From contig NC_035437.2 of the NCBI RefSeq assembly GCF_002127325.2, forward strand, positions 160,005,097-160,069,096: a stretch of DNA of 64,000 bases. Direction: 5' to 3'. Position 1 is the stretch's first letter. Every line of letters begins with the position of its first letter. The notes under the pieces were generated by a model. The model did no database searches and was not told the DNA's origin. It saw nothing but the letters and a program-made list of their open reading frames with translations. The position numbers were made by a program, and so were the translations under genes. Positions 1-10,738 of the stretch are shown one piece after another. The DNA is from Helianthus annuus. Lineage: Eukaryota > Streptophyta > Magnoliopsida > Asterales > Asteraceae.

Positions 1-3000
1 AATGCTTCTTTAGGTTCGTGATATAAATGACATCGTGAACGTTACCTAATTCGCCAGGTAACTCAAGTTTGTAAACCATGATACCGATTCGTTCCAACAA
101 TCCGAATATCCCAACGCATCCAGAACTAAGCTTGCCACGTTTTCCATTGTGTATCGCACCCTCCCATGGTGAGACTTTCGATTATGACCCGTTCGCCTAC
201 AGCGAACTCCCAGTGTTTCCTAAGTTATCAGGTTTCCTGGCGATCACGCGTTGTCGCCACGCGATTTCCAATTTAAATAATCTTCCCAAAAGTTTCGAGT
301 GCAGGCCCTGGACCCGTGATTAGGTTGTCATCCACCTCAGTCCAACAAGGAGATTGACATTATTATCCGAGCAATGCCACAAACAGAGCTGTCTGAATAC
401 TAGAATGGTAACGGATGCAGTAGAACTCACCCAAAGGTGAGTGTCCTTCTAACTCTTGCTAAGGTTAGTCACACACATGCTCGCTGCATGTCTTCGAGTG
501 ACAGGATGGTCCGTTTACTCCAACCGTTGGTCCTGTGATTACGAATAATTCTCATGCCCATGCGTGAGCCAAGAGTGTTGTGTACTGCCTGTCATAAATC
601 AGGTATAGGCCAACATCAGAGATAACAGGGGTTGGCACCTCGTGCCTAAAAGCCGCCTCTCTCAGAAGAATATTCACAAGCTGCGAAAACTCATCAGTTT
701 CATTGCTTGCAAGAAAGTGTGCTGGTTATGAGAGACAATCCACGATCACCTAGGTGATATTGTTTCCGTTCTGAGTTTTAGGTAGACCAGTGACAAAATC
801 CATGGCAGTCTGTTCCGATCTCCCATTGGGTGTTTTCTGATGTTCCACCTTTGCTTTCGCACAAGTCAAACATCGTCCACATGCTTCGCTGTGTAGGCCT
901 TCAAGCCCAGTCGCCAGTATAAAATCCTCAGATCCTAATATATTCCATTAAAATCCAGATGACTAGAATATCGCGGCTGGTGTGCTTCACTCAACACAAG
1001 TTCCCTTGAATTGCTTTACAGTGGGATCCATATTCGTTCCATGAAGTAGCGAATATCATCCGACTCTTCAAAAATCACTTCTCCATGCCCCGCATGGACC
1101 CAACTCGAAAAATTCTCTACCTTCAATGCTTCGGTTTGAGCAGGGCAAATCTGATCAGGTAGGTTAGAGTCGATAGTGAGCTGCAAGGCTCGAGCACGTT
1201 AAAGTTCATAGTCGTAACCATCGAAAAGTTCCATCCAGCGATGCCATTAACTGATTTAGTTCTTTCAAAGCCAGGATACATGGGAGGCTCTTGTGATCGG
1301 TCTAAGTAGTACATTTGGTACCGTCGAAGTAATGCCTCCAGTTTACATCCAAAGACCACGGTTTCCACCGCAGGTTGTGGGTCGTGCAGTTCCTCTTTAT
1401 AACCCCATTACATAAGTCATCACCTTCTCGTGCTGCATCGGCGCGTAACTGGGACTCTGATTCAAACCATCATGGTATACCACTAGATCATCAATACTCT
1501 CGGATAGAAGCGATGCTCAGTGCATTGCAGAGTTGTGTTTCAAAAGCTGAAGAGACGTTCTCCTGTTTTGTTTTCCATGAACACCGCACCCTGCTGTGCG
1601 TAAGAGATTAAGGCTGCACGATCTTAGAGAATCCTGCGATGAATCTGCGATAGTTTCTAGCGAGACCAAGAAATTGCTGTATCCCTGCAGGAATCCTTGG
1701 TGTCGATCAGTCTCCAACCAAAACGGGTCTTAGCGGGATCCACGCGTATTCCCACTTCGTTGATTATACGACCAAAAAGGTACCTTTCTAATCCAGAAGT
1801 TACATTTAACAAGACTTCACACGGAATTGCTCCTCCCTCAGAAGCTCTAAAATAAGATACATATGCCGTCCATGATACTCCTTTCTCCTGGAAATGATTC
1901 AACACGTCATCAATAAGCATAGTCAATTCATGTGATACATACAGCTGCTGGTGTGAAGGTTAGCCCAAAGGTCTTGGAATACAACGTCGTAATGGCCAAC
2001 TGCGTTTGATATGCCATTGTAGGAACATTCTCCCCTTAGACTTCTTTCTGACAATAGTTCGTTCGTTAATCAATCCTCGAATGGGAGCTTGACCCTCGCT
2101 ACTGGTCGACAGGCTGGCAATGCCTGGTCGAGGCAAATGGTTCTTGACTGTCACCTTGTTGAGTTCTCGGAAATCAGTACACATGTCCAACGATAAGGCT
2201 TATCTTCATGGATATAACTGGGGCTCCCCAAACTAAAACTAGGCCCGATGAAATTCCTGTCCAACAGTTCCTGTAGTTGATTAGACAATTCTTGCAACCC
2301 TCCTGGCGCAAGACGGTATGAAGTACGAGTAATCAGGGCTGACTCTGGTGCGAGATCAACTGAGATTCTTCTCTACAATTGTGGAAGTAGACCGGTACAT
2401 TCTACGGGTAGAACATCGAGGGAAAGCATGGGCAGTTGGTGGATCCTCAATCCTCTTTTCCTTAAATCGCAATATCAGTATCAGTTGCTAACATAGCAGG
2501 GTAATCCTTCCGTAGATACTTCTGGGCCTTCATTGCTGAAATGATGTTAACCGTTACGCCACTCTGACGCTCTAGAACAGATAACGATTCTCCACTAGAG
2601 AGAGGGATACTCAAAATTTTCTCCTCACAAGGTATGTCTGCGCGTTATCTGGATAACCAATCCACACTAACTACTACAACAAAACTATCAAGGGTAGATG
2701 TCGAACACTTGTCCCACAAGGTCGAGTTTGCATCCCAGCTAGCATAGGAGGTTTCTATTGACTTGTCATCAGTCGATTCCCCAACAGGTTTGGTTTCCAG
2801 AGGTATCAGGGTTAAACAGAACAGAGACGAAGCGATTAGTTACTTAAAACGTACAAGCTACCATGTTGTTGTTACACCTGGCGTTGCCTACGCCAATCCT
2901 AGATACCCTTTCATGAGTATCATTTCTAGTATTGTTGTTTTCGTTACGAAAATTCTCAATACTGCCGTCGTTCCCTTGGTTGTTGACATTTTGACTTAAC

Positions 3001-3564
3001 GATAGTCAATCCACGTCGTAGACGCCTCCATTTCCATACTGTAGGCTACGATTACGAGTACATTGCTGTTGCAGTGACTGCTGCCTCTAATGCCGTTGCT
3101 TGAAACGGAGTCCTACGATCTTTCACCAACAGGGTCCATCTTTTCACATTCCGTGCCACACCCTAACACGCTACTCGCTGTGCTGGTAGTCACACATTCC
3201 ACACTATAATCTGTTGTCATCGCTTATGTCCCGATTGATTCGTAAGAGTTGACTCCCATGAGTCGCTGACTAGGGTTAAGAGTTCGATTGAAGTCAAGTA
3301 CTACGTTCACTCTCTTGTCCATCGTTTTTGCAAGTTGACTGAGTAATACACGGTGTGTTTCCAGGGCGTTGCAGAAGTGAACGCACTTTAGGAGCTACGA
3401 CGTCAACACATTGAGTTTCAGCCAATGAAGTGGAGTGAGAAAGGTATCGACCAATCATTCGACGTTGCGACATCCAACTTAGGGACGTTCATACTAGCAC
3501 CTAACGTTCTACACCGTTCGCTAGGCGTTCAGATGGGTGTTCAGGTAATACTCGATAGCATCAA
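1..3564 (-). pseudogene. Degenerate Ty3/gypsy gag-pol (element G0, internal part)
   Basis: Reading leftwards, this stretch follows the domain order of the G1 polyprotein but is full of stops and shifts. Around 2610-2800 it matches the protease to RT junction, around 1960-2330 the start of RT (a fragment reads MCTDFRELNKVTVKN, like the gypsy DYRELNK motif), around 1650-1930 the middle of RT, around 1110-1400 RNase H, around 720-900 the integrase zinc finger and first catalytic block, and 1-350 the region leading to the integrase C-terminus. Around 3030-3060 there is a trace of the gag zinc knuckle. The remaining ~500 bp up to 3564 is probably decayed gag. The 3' LTR must lie left of the window. 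The right-hand remainder of the same element (leader, primer site, 5' LTR) is seen after G1 at 35189 onward, because G1 inserted here. Non-functional. Confidence 0.8.
3560..3564. repeat. G1 target-site duplication, left copy (ATCAA)
   Basis: ATCAA precedes the TGTCACACC terminus of the left G1 LTR. The same five bases follow the right G1 LTR at 35189-35193. This pair defines G1 as one complete insertion despite the nested elements between them. Confidence 0.85.
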
Positions 3565-4797
3565 TGTCACACCCCGGCCGCGTATAACATGCAACCGCGG
3601 CGGAAACGCCAGGGAGTGCTGGGACAGAATTAATTGTTTCATAACCATGGAAATTAAAGTTATATTTTATTTATTAAACACGAGTGTTACATCGTTTCAA
3701 AACAGGAAATACAAAGTTCATAACATAATTAAACTAGTCTATCTTCGTTTTTAGGCTCTAAGGCACAAGTCCGCCCTAGTGTCACCATTGTCATCCTACA
3801 CAATAGCTCCTGAAAACACATATGAAAGTAGGTACGTCAGCATAAAAATGCCTGTGAGATACATAGGTTTTGTGAAAATGGGATTCATGACTTGAGTTTA
3901 AAGAAATGTTTAATAACAGTCAGTCATGAACCTTGTAATTTGTCTTGCTTTGTAAACCATTTGAAAAACGATAATATCAGATGATATGTATAGGTAAGTG
4001 TAAGGTTAAACGAGTAACCAAGTAAAATGAGTTGAATAAGATAAGTTGTTTGTAAAAATAACGTCTTGTGAAGAGTATGTTATTTGTGTAAAATGTAATG
4101 TGTCTAAACTGAAATGACTTAGATAACGCTACGATATATAATATTATACAAACATTTATATATAGGAAGTACCAGCGGCGTATCCACCATGTTTGTATCA
4201 TATTACATATGCCACGTTACTCCAACCATTTACCCAAACCAACCACCATGTAAATTGTTCATGTATAAATCAATTGTCAAGTGTTATTGTGTAAACCATG
4301 TAGAAATGTCTATGTTCAATGTAAACCACCAAGTATGTATATCAATGTCGAAATGTTTATGTTTAATGTAGATAATGTAATGTGTACCCAAAATATATCT
4401 TGTATGGTAAGCGAGATGTATCAACTCAACCATATGTAAATGCACAAAACAAGGTGTTGAAGTAAAACATGGTTTAAATCAACGTTATGTTTCGTGGAAC
4501 AATGCATGCTCTACTGATATAAACATTTGTGCGGTATTGTGAAATATGCATACATCCAAGCCTTGAGACTGTGGCGATAAACCCTTAAACAAATTAATGG
4601 TTTATCTAAGTTATGTATATCGAATTCGGTCATTCCTTCCAATCCAAATAAACCCAGGATTTCAGGAACGGGAGTTGTCAATTCCTATGGTACCACTACC
4701 TACTAACGAACGGCGTAGCTAATGTTAATGAATGTATTGTTCCATGTTAAACAAACCAAATGTTCTACCAAAATGAAGGCATGTGATGTAAACAATT

Positions 4798-5125
4798 GTA
4801 CTAAGTATGCACACAATGGGCATAAATAGCATGAAATGCATTGTGAAACAATGTACTAAGTACGCACACAATGGGCATACATAGCATGAAAATGTAATGT
4901 AAAGCAATGGACTAAGTACGCACACAATGGGCATACATAGCATGAAATGTATTGTAAAGCAATGTACTAAGTACGCACACAATGGGCATACATAGCATGA
5001 AATGTATTGTAAAGCAATGTACTAAGTACGCACACAATGGGCATACATAGCATGAAATGTAATGTAAAGCAATGAACTAAGTACGCACACAATGGGCATA
5101 CATAGCATGAAATGTAATGAAATCA
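4798..5125. repeat. 55-bp minisatellite in G1 LTR
   Basis: About six head-to-tail units of roughly 55 bp, each containing CTAAGTACGCACACAATGGG followed by a CATACATAGCATG core. The 5' LTR copy (about 32818-33080) and the copy starting near 42634 have about five units, the last shortened by 5-6 bp. The copy near 52478 has five with a full last unit. The array lies downstream of the LTR promoter, so it would be transcribed as leader. Spacers are not unique, so this is not a CRISPR array. Confidence 0.85.
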
Positions 5126-5401
5126 TGTACTATAATGTACTAATGAACATAGCAGGTATATGATGTGAAAACATGGAAAGCATGAAAGTAACAGGTAGGC
5201 ACATGTGTTTCACCCCAAAACAGTTTGGAAAACAGTAAAAGAGGGGTTCAATGTACTCACCTGAGATTGCTTTGAAGTTCTTGTATAAAAACCAAATAAT
5301 GCTAGAGATCACGGAATATCAAACGGCACCTAATAGGTAGCTATGTTAATATACCGGACCAAAATCGGAAGGATCGGATAGTATGCGGGTTCGTAAACCA
5401 A

Positions 5402-5406
5402 ACGAG
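5402..5406. repeat. S1 target-site duplication, left copy (ACGAG)
   Basis: ACGAG precedes the TGTTGG end of S1, and the same five bases follow its CCAACA end at 18138-18142. Removing S1 and one copy restores the uninterrupted G1 LTR seen at 33362. Confidence 0.9.
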
Positions 5407-6146
5407 TGTTGGATCTGAGTTTCCTTTTGATTGTATTTTTGTTTGTAAAATAAGATGGAGATGAATGAGTGTGCAGCGGAAATTAAGATGAACACAAACT
5501 TTGTATACAATCAAATGAGAGTAATACTTTTAATCAAACATCTTTACACAAAGAACCGAATGATTGAATTTATTTCAATTACGATTACAATGATGATGAA
5601 TGAATGCAAACTCCCCCTTAGCCAGAGCTCAGCAGTTTGTTCGTGCAAAGAAGACGAATGATGTGAAGAGCTAATAGAACAGTACAAAGTACTGTAATAT
5701 TTATAAGCACTTGCAAACTACTGAGCATCTTTAGCTGACGTCACCATGAAAGTGACATCTAACCTCCTAACAAACTCTAACCTCTGATCTATACAGACAC
5801 TGCTTGTGTTAACTACTGCTATTACATTCTATTACATAACAGACTATAGAACAACTGCTGCAACCTTCTACTGCTGTGAACCCAGCAACACTTATCCGGA
5901 TCAGCAGTGCTTGACTCAAGGCAGTAGATTGAATCAGCAGGACTTTGAGTCTTCATCAGATCTTTAATTGAGCAGCAGTTATTGGTCAGTAGTTAGTAAG
6001 ATCAGCAGATAGGAGGTCATCAGTTGTTGTAATCACTTTCAAGGGGAGAGGTATGTATATCAACATCTGCTTTACTCTGGATCCACTGAGCTGATCCAGT
6101 TTTGGCTTTACATTATCTGTTCCTCTGATAGGGTTCAATCCCAACA
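5407..6146 (-). repeat. S1 3' LTR
   Basis: 740 bp, starting TGTTGGATCTGAG and ending TCAATCCCAACA, with the same length as the right copy at 17398-18137. I counted about seven substitutions between them. The open frame at 5455-5661 is repeated in the other LTR at 17446-17652 and is taken as chance. Confidence 0.93.
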
Positions 6147-6158
6147 ATCTCCCCCTGG
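6147..6158 (-). other. S1 polypurine tract
   Basis: On the minus strand this reads CCAGGGGGAGAT and directly abuts the 3' LTR. That is the expected place and composition for the plus-strand primer of reverse transcription, and GGGGGAGA is typical of Sireviruses. Confidence 0.85.
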
Positions 6159-6196
6159 AACAGATAATGCCAAAACTCTTCATTATTGTGGATATT

Positions 6197-7915
6197 TTAT
6201 TGCCTCATCAACAGTTCCTTTATTTGACCTTTAAATTGTAATTCAAAGTTCAGGGCATCTGTATCTTCATCATCCCTGCTAAGTGGAAGATCAAGGAGAT
6301 CCTGCAAATCTTCAAGACTCAGGCCAAGAGCTTGTTCCCTTGATATTATCTTCACTTCTCCACCAGACCTGAGCAAAGTCAATACGCGGGTCTGTTTGTC
6401 AGTTGCCCACTTTTGTATTTTTGAGCCTGGTGGGTTTCTTGGGAGATGCTTATTTGCAGAAGTATTTGGAGAGGCTGGCCGATTCATCACTGGCTGAGCA
6501 GTGGTAGCAGAATTTTCTTGTTCAAGTTCTTCTTTTAATGTTCTTAACATGCCTTCTTTTAAAACTATATTGCCCGAAAGAATATCTTGAACTGTCTCAA
6601 CTCCTAACTGGCTTTGTCTCCTCCTTTTGTAAGAGGAAGTACCAGCTGGAGCAGTGGATCTCCTGATTTGCAGCTTTGATGGTCCTTTTGAAACCGCTGC
6701 TTCAGGGTAGTCAGGTTTTTGAGGGATTTTAGGATCTTTCTTCCTTAATTCCTCCAACCTTTTGTAGGTTGACCTGATCAAATCTTCCTTCCATCTAGCT
6801 ACTTGTCTTTTGGTGCCAAAATCAGCAACAACCAGTTCTTCTTTCATTCTCTTCAGTTCCAGCTGCTTGTCAGGTATATTTCTTTTGAATTTTGCCCAAT
6901 CAGGAGGAGTGTGAGTGACTTTCCTTTTTATCATATCTTGTATTCTTTCTGCTTCAGCTTCAAGCTCAGGAACAGTCCACTCTTTGTACATGTGTCTCTC
7001 TCCTTTGTATTTCTTGTAAAACATGATGCTTTCAATGTAGTCTTTCTTCAGAGTTTCAGCAACTCTTTCAGAAATTTGTTGACTAACATTCTTTGCAAAA
7101 CGTTCTAGGGAACTGACTTGTGTAAGCAGATATTGGTAGTATCTTGAAACTTCTTTGTCAGATTTCCCTTGTGAGTTTCTTTGTGAGATATCCTCTGCTT
7201 GTTTGGCCTTTATCTTCAAATATTCATCAATGTTTTTGGGCCATGGATATCCTTTGATTGAGGGCAAACTCCTTTTGGCAGGGTCATCCTCAGTATAGAA
7301 GGATTTTATCTCTTCTCTGACAGCTTCTAGTTCAAGAGGAAAATGAACACCTGCAGGAGGTAAAGGTTTGTGCATTGGAACAGAAGAAAGTGGAACTGGT
7401 TTTGGTATATTGACAAGAGCTAAAGGTTTTGAAGATGTTTGGGGTGGTGAAGTGACATCATCTTTAGGAGTTAGCCTCCTCCTCTTTATTTGAGGAGGGA
7501 CTGATGATGTTTTGGATGGAAAGGTGGTTGTAGTGGCAGTGGTTTGTGATAGACTAACAGCTGTTGAAACAACTGGTGTTCCAACCACTGTTGTCTTTAC
7601 AACAGATGTTTTAACATCTGCTGTCTTCTGCCTTTTGACAGGAGGTGATTGTGATTTTGGTGGTGATGGTGGTAAAGCAGTAGATGAAGTGTGTGTTGAG
7701 GTGGTGTGTGTTGAAGTGAGGGCAGATGTTGAAACTACTGAGGTACCAACAACAGTTGATACAACAGAGGTTACAACACCTGTTTTGGGAGGTGGTTTTT
7801 GAACAGACTTTGAACGCCTGACCGGAATGGATTTGGGTAGCCTTACTTTTCTAGTAGGCTTCTTCTTTTCATCAAAAAGATTTTCATCATCTCTTGACCC
7901 TGAAGTACCTGATCC
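6197..7915 (-). pseudogene. S1 post-pol ORF, C-terminal part (coiled-coil region)
   Basis: The annotated reading frame 7588-6197 (463 codons, non-ATG start) stays open upstream to about 7915, so it is the tail of a longer ORF. The first ~100 residues are Ser/Thr/Pro/Val-rich low-complexity sequence. The middle (about residues 85-330 of the 463) is strongly charged, rich in Lys/Glu/Arg, with long helical and coiled-coil-like stretches. The last ~40 residues are acidic. No enzyme motif, signal peptide or membrane segment is visible. The frame joins the 7843-8574 frame through a one-base shift near 7915. The position after RNase H matches the env-like region of Sireviruses, but nothing here shows a real envelope function. 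Confidence 0.6.
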
Positions 7916-8574
7916 GGATAATCCACCTTGGCTTTCTTTTTGGCCTCTCTATCCCTTTTTACACAAGCAAGTGCTTCTGCAAGTGCATTTGTAGTCTCAT
8001 CAATTTTCTCACTACCATCTGGCAAAGGGATCTGCTTGGTCATATTTGAATTTTCTGGTGCAAGGTAAAGACCATCAGTTATTCCCTTTCTTCTCCATTC
8101 TTGAATTTTCTCCCCCTTTTTGGCATTATCTTCGGGGAGTTGATCAATGAAGAATACTGGTGGAGGAGCAGTGCCAGTGGTGTGCAGGATCTGAGTTTTG
8201 AGAGTCTTTAGATCAGCCTGAGTGTCTTTGAACCTAGACTCCATAGCATTTCTCAGCTGTTGAACATGTTTTTCATGTTGCTGATCTGCCAGTTGTGCTT
8301 GATGATGGAGATAAGGTTGAAAGAGATTCCAGAGCTCATTTGTAGCAGGTGCTTGTTGTAGAGCAGGTGCTTGAGGTGGAACAGCAGTGGATTGTACCTT
8401 TTGTACCTGTAACAACTGCTGGAGCATAGTTTTGAGCTCTGCAACAGAGTTATCAAGTTTCTCAACACGATCCGTCAATTTCTGGTATTTTAAATCATCA
8501 CCCAATTTAATGGGATCATCTGATTTCCCACTAACAGTAGTTTTATCAGTGGCAGATGTAGGGAATTTATCCAA
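7843..8574 (-). pseudogene. S1 post-pol ORF, middle part
   Basis: A 243-residue frame without an ATG at its start (the first codon is TTG, just after a TAG). Residues about 25-60 form a heptad-like helix, followed by a Gln/Pro/Ala-rich linker, another charged helix and a Lys-rich tail. It overlaps the end of the 570-codon frame (8490-10202) by 85 bp and is best read as its continuation after a one-base shift near 8575. A copy of the GGGGGAGA tract lies inside it at 8109-8120. Function unknown. Confidence 0.55.
8109..8120 (-). other. Internal polypurine-tract-like motif in S1
   Basis: On the minus strand AAAAGGGGGAGA lies within the post-pol ORF, about 2 kb from the 3' LTR. It shares the GGGGGAGA core of the LTR-proximal tract. 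Sireviruses are known for extra polypurine tracts; here the bases also encode Lys-Lys-Gly-Glu, so coding constraint is an alternative explanation. Confidence 0.45.
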
Positions 8575-10202
8575 ACACTAACCACTGATGCCCCTTTTTC
8601 TTGGTACTGGGGTCTTCTTCCTTCAACACTTGACAACCTTTTGATGATGCCAGTTGGATATATAAATCCACTGGTGGTTGGCAGAGGTGCTATGTAAGGA
8701 ATTGCCTCCAAGGAAGTCTTATTAATGAAACCACTGCCCAACTGTAAACCTTTAGGTTCAACAGTTGTAGTGGCTGTTTCACTTGGATTACCACAAAGAG
8801 TTACTTGTAACTCGATGGGTGTAACCTCCTCAGGTTTTGTTGGTGGGTTAGCAATGGATGATACAGCAGGCTCAGTCATTTGTTGAGGTATATTCTCATT
8901 GACAGGTGATTGAGAAGGACTGGATAGTGCCTGGTTCAAGTCAATTGCATCCAATAGTAGTTGTGTTTTTGGTGGAATTGAGGATGTGATGGTGGGTTTA
9001 GAAGGCGGAATTGCTCCGGGCATTGAGCTATGGATGATGGAGACAAGTGTATCCAGAGCATCATGATATGGTGGCCCTTTGTGTACAACCTGTCCTTTTT
9101 GTGAAGAAGCAGGAGGAGTTATGGTTATGGGTTGAGATATTTGGACCAACTGTTGTGAGGAAGAAGCAACAGTGGTTTCATGTGACATTTGTGTTGTCAC
9201 AGGCATTAACTCTGGTATCTCATCTGCCAGAGTTGCCTTATTGATTGGTTTGGAGGGTTTTTGATTTTTCTTTTTGGATGGCCTTTTTGGTTTGGTAGGT
9301 GTGGGTTTCAAAACAGTTGTTCTGCTGCTTTGATCACCTAGAGCAGTAGGCTCAGCAGCAGATACCTGAGGAGCAGTGGTAGCTGCTAAAATCTGCTCAG
9401 GCACCTCTGCTTGTGTTTTGCAAGGTGTCAACATTCTTGAAAATGTTTCAGCAGTTAAGCTATTTATTTGAGAAGATTCACCTTGGTTTATTACCGCAAT
9501 AGCATCCTTACTGAACTTTTTCTCAAAATAATAACTTAAAAATCTTGGGAACAGTAAGAATGATTTTGTTTCAACATTTTTAACCAAATTATTGAAAATT
9601 GCCTTGGAGTAGTTAAGGTTTTCTTCCTGTAAAATAGCATACTCCAAGTTTTGAATTTTCAATGGTATTTCATTAAAGGAAGTGGTTTTGTTTGAAACAC
9701 ACATGAGAAGGGTATGAAATAAAAATTTGGTTGCAGAAGGAAAGAAACCTTTTTCTAAGGTATCTTTCGTCATCATTGTGTCTGCATACCCTCTCTCAAT
9801 GAAGTCAATTTTTAACTCATTTTTAGGGAAAGAATCTTTACCTTGCAGATCATTGAGTTGAAAGACTTCAGATATTGATTGCGGTGTTATTTGGACTGCT
9901 TTCTTTTGCAGAGTTGAGTTAATGGCTATTACAACTTTTCCTTGTTTTTCAAGGGCTGCATTCGTCCAAAACTCCCTTTGGGTTGCCAAGTAGATGGGTG
10001 CGTCGGCGGTGAGCAAAGTTTTGTACTTTGAGTTTGCCATGATGGTGATAATGGAATCGAAAACATCTGTGGTTCCTGGTTTTGTGAGAAGACCCAGGAG
10101 ATTGTGAGATTTTTTGAATGGAAGTTCAGTAGTAGTTGCCTTTTGAGAGGCTGTTTTCGATGATTTTGATGAGGGTTTTGCAGACGACTTCGATTTTGTC
10201 AT
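8490..10202 (-). CDS. S1 post-pol (env-like position) ORF, N-terminal part
   Basis: 570 codons from ATG at 10202 in a good plant context (AAAAATGAC). Residues 1-30 are Ser/Lys-rich. Residues about 30-235 look like one compact folded domain (hydrophobic runs such as FLLFPRFLSYYF). From about 255 to the end it is Ser/Thr/Pro/Gln-rich linker. I recognise the N-terminal domain as the type often labelled putative plant transposon protein or, in Asteraceae annotations, synaptobrevin/longin-like; that label is from memory and its function is unknown. No signal peptide or clear transmembrane helix is visible, so calling it an envelope would be unsupported. The last ~25 codons are probably out-of-frame sequence after a shift near 8575. 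A promoter-like region lies immediately upstream. Confidence 0.7.
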   Translation of the reverse strand: MTKSKSSAKPSSKSSKTASQKATTTELPFKKSHNLLGLLTKPGTTDVFDSIITIMANSKYKTLLTADAPIYLATQREFWTNAALEKQGKVVIAINSTLQKKAVQITPQSISEVFQLNDLQGKDSFPKNELKIDFIERGYADTMMTKDTLEKGFFPSATKFLFHTLLMCVSNKTTSFNEIPLKIQNLEYAILQEENLNYSKAIFNNLVKNVETKSFLLFPRFLSYYFEKKFSKDAIAVINQGESSQINSLTAETFSRMLTPCKTQAEVPEQILAATTAPQVSAAEPTALGDQSSRTTVLKPTPTKPKRPSKKKNQKPSKPINKATLADEIPELMPVTTQMSHETTVASSSQQLVQISQPITITPPASSQKGQVVHKGPPYHDALDTLVSIIHSSMPGAIPPSKPTITSSIPPKTQLLLDAIDLNQALSSPSQSPVNENIPQQMTEPAVSSIANPPTKPEEVTPIELQVTLCGNPSETATTTVEPKGLQLGSGFINKTSLEAIPYIAPLPTTSGFIYPTGIIKRLSSVEGRRPQYQEKGASVVSVWINSLHLPLIKLLLVGNQMIPLNWVMI

Positions 10203-10400
10203 TTTTGAAACGATTGATCGAAGAAATTTTGTGAGAGATGGAAAGAAAAACTGCTTTGAGAAGAGAATTTTTATGAATTCAATTCGGCAGTAAAGCCCTG
10301 TTTGGATGGTGAGTGGGGAGTTTTATAGGAGAGAGAGTGAATGCTGACGTGGCAGCCGTTACAAAAAGTCTGACTGCTATGTACTGCCCACGTGACAACC
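10203..10400 (-). promoter_or_regulatory. Candidate internal Pol II promoter for the S1 post-pol ORF
   Basis: On the minus strand, approaching the ATG at 10202: a perfect G-box CACGTG (10389-10394), an ACGT element GCCACGTCAGC (10343-10353), a TATA box CTATAAAA (10321-10328), then about 118 bp of CT-rich leader with no ATG before the ORF start. Spacing and order match an ordinary plant promoter. The inference is that the post-pol ORF has its own transcript, separate from the LTR-driven genomic RNA. Confidence 0.6.
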
Positions 10401-10738
10401 ACTGGTGAAAATGAAGGACAGTACTTTTGGTGAAAGCAATGGATGAAAGCAGTGGAAAGGGGGCAGTGAATGATTTTTACTATCAGTGGATAGCATATCA
10501 ATGGATAAGACACTGCTTTTGAACAACAGTGGTTATCAAGGAATGAGAGAACAGAGGTTGCCTTTCAGCAATGGGCAGACTTTTTGAAGTAGAGCAGACT
10601 TTTGAACAATCAGTGGTTATGGCAGACTTTTAAGGATTTTAATGAAATTTTCATTTTTAAGCTATTTTTAAGGATGGATTTTTGATTTTCTGAAAACATT
10701 TTGTTGCTTTTATTCATAGAAAAACAAGATGTTGCTTG
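10401..10738 (-). other. S1 spacer between pol and post-pol ORF
   Basis: Non-coding spacer downstream of the pol stop. It has no ORF I believe in. It contains several CAGTGG / CCACTG hexamers (near 10400, 10460, 10485, 10527, 10609) and adjoins the candidate promoter, so it may be upstream regulatory sequence. Confidence 0.5.

Noticed and set aside
78..323. 81-codon plus-strand ORF
   Set aside because: Antisense to decayed G0 integrase tail.
4798..5125. CRISPR-like regular repeats in the G1 LTR
   Set aside because: The units are contiguous 55-bp minisatellite copies without unique spacers, in a plant LTR.
8490..10202. True retroviral-type envelope in S1
   Set aside because: Position fits, but no signal peptide, transmembrane helix or glycosylated ectodomain pattern is visible; kept as post-pol ORF of unknown function.
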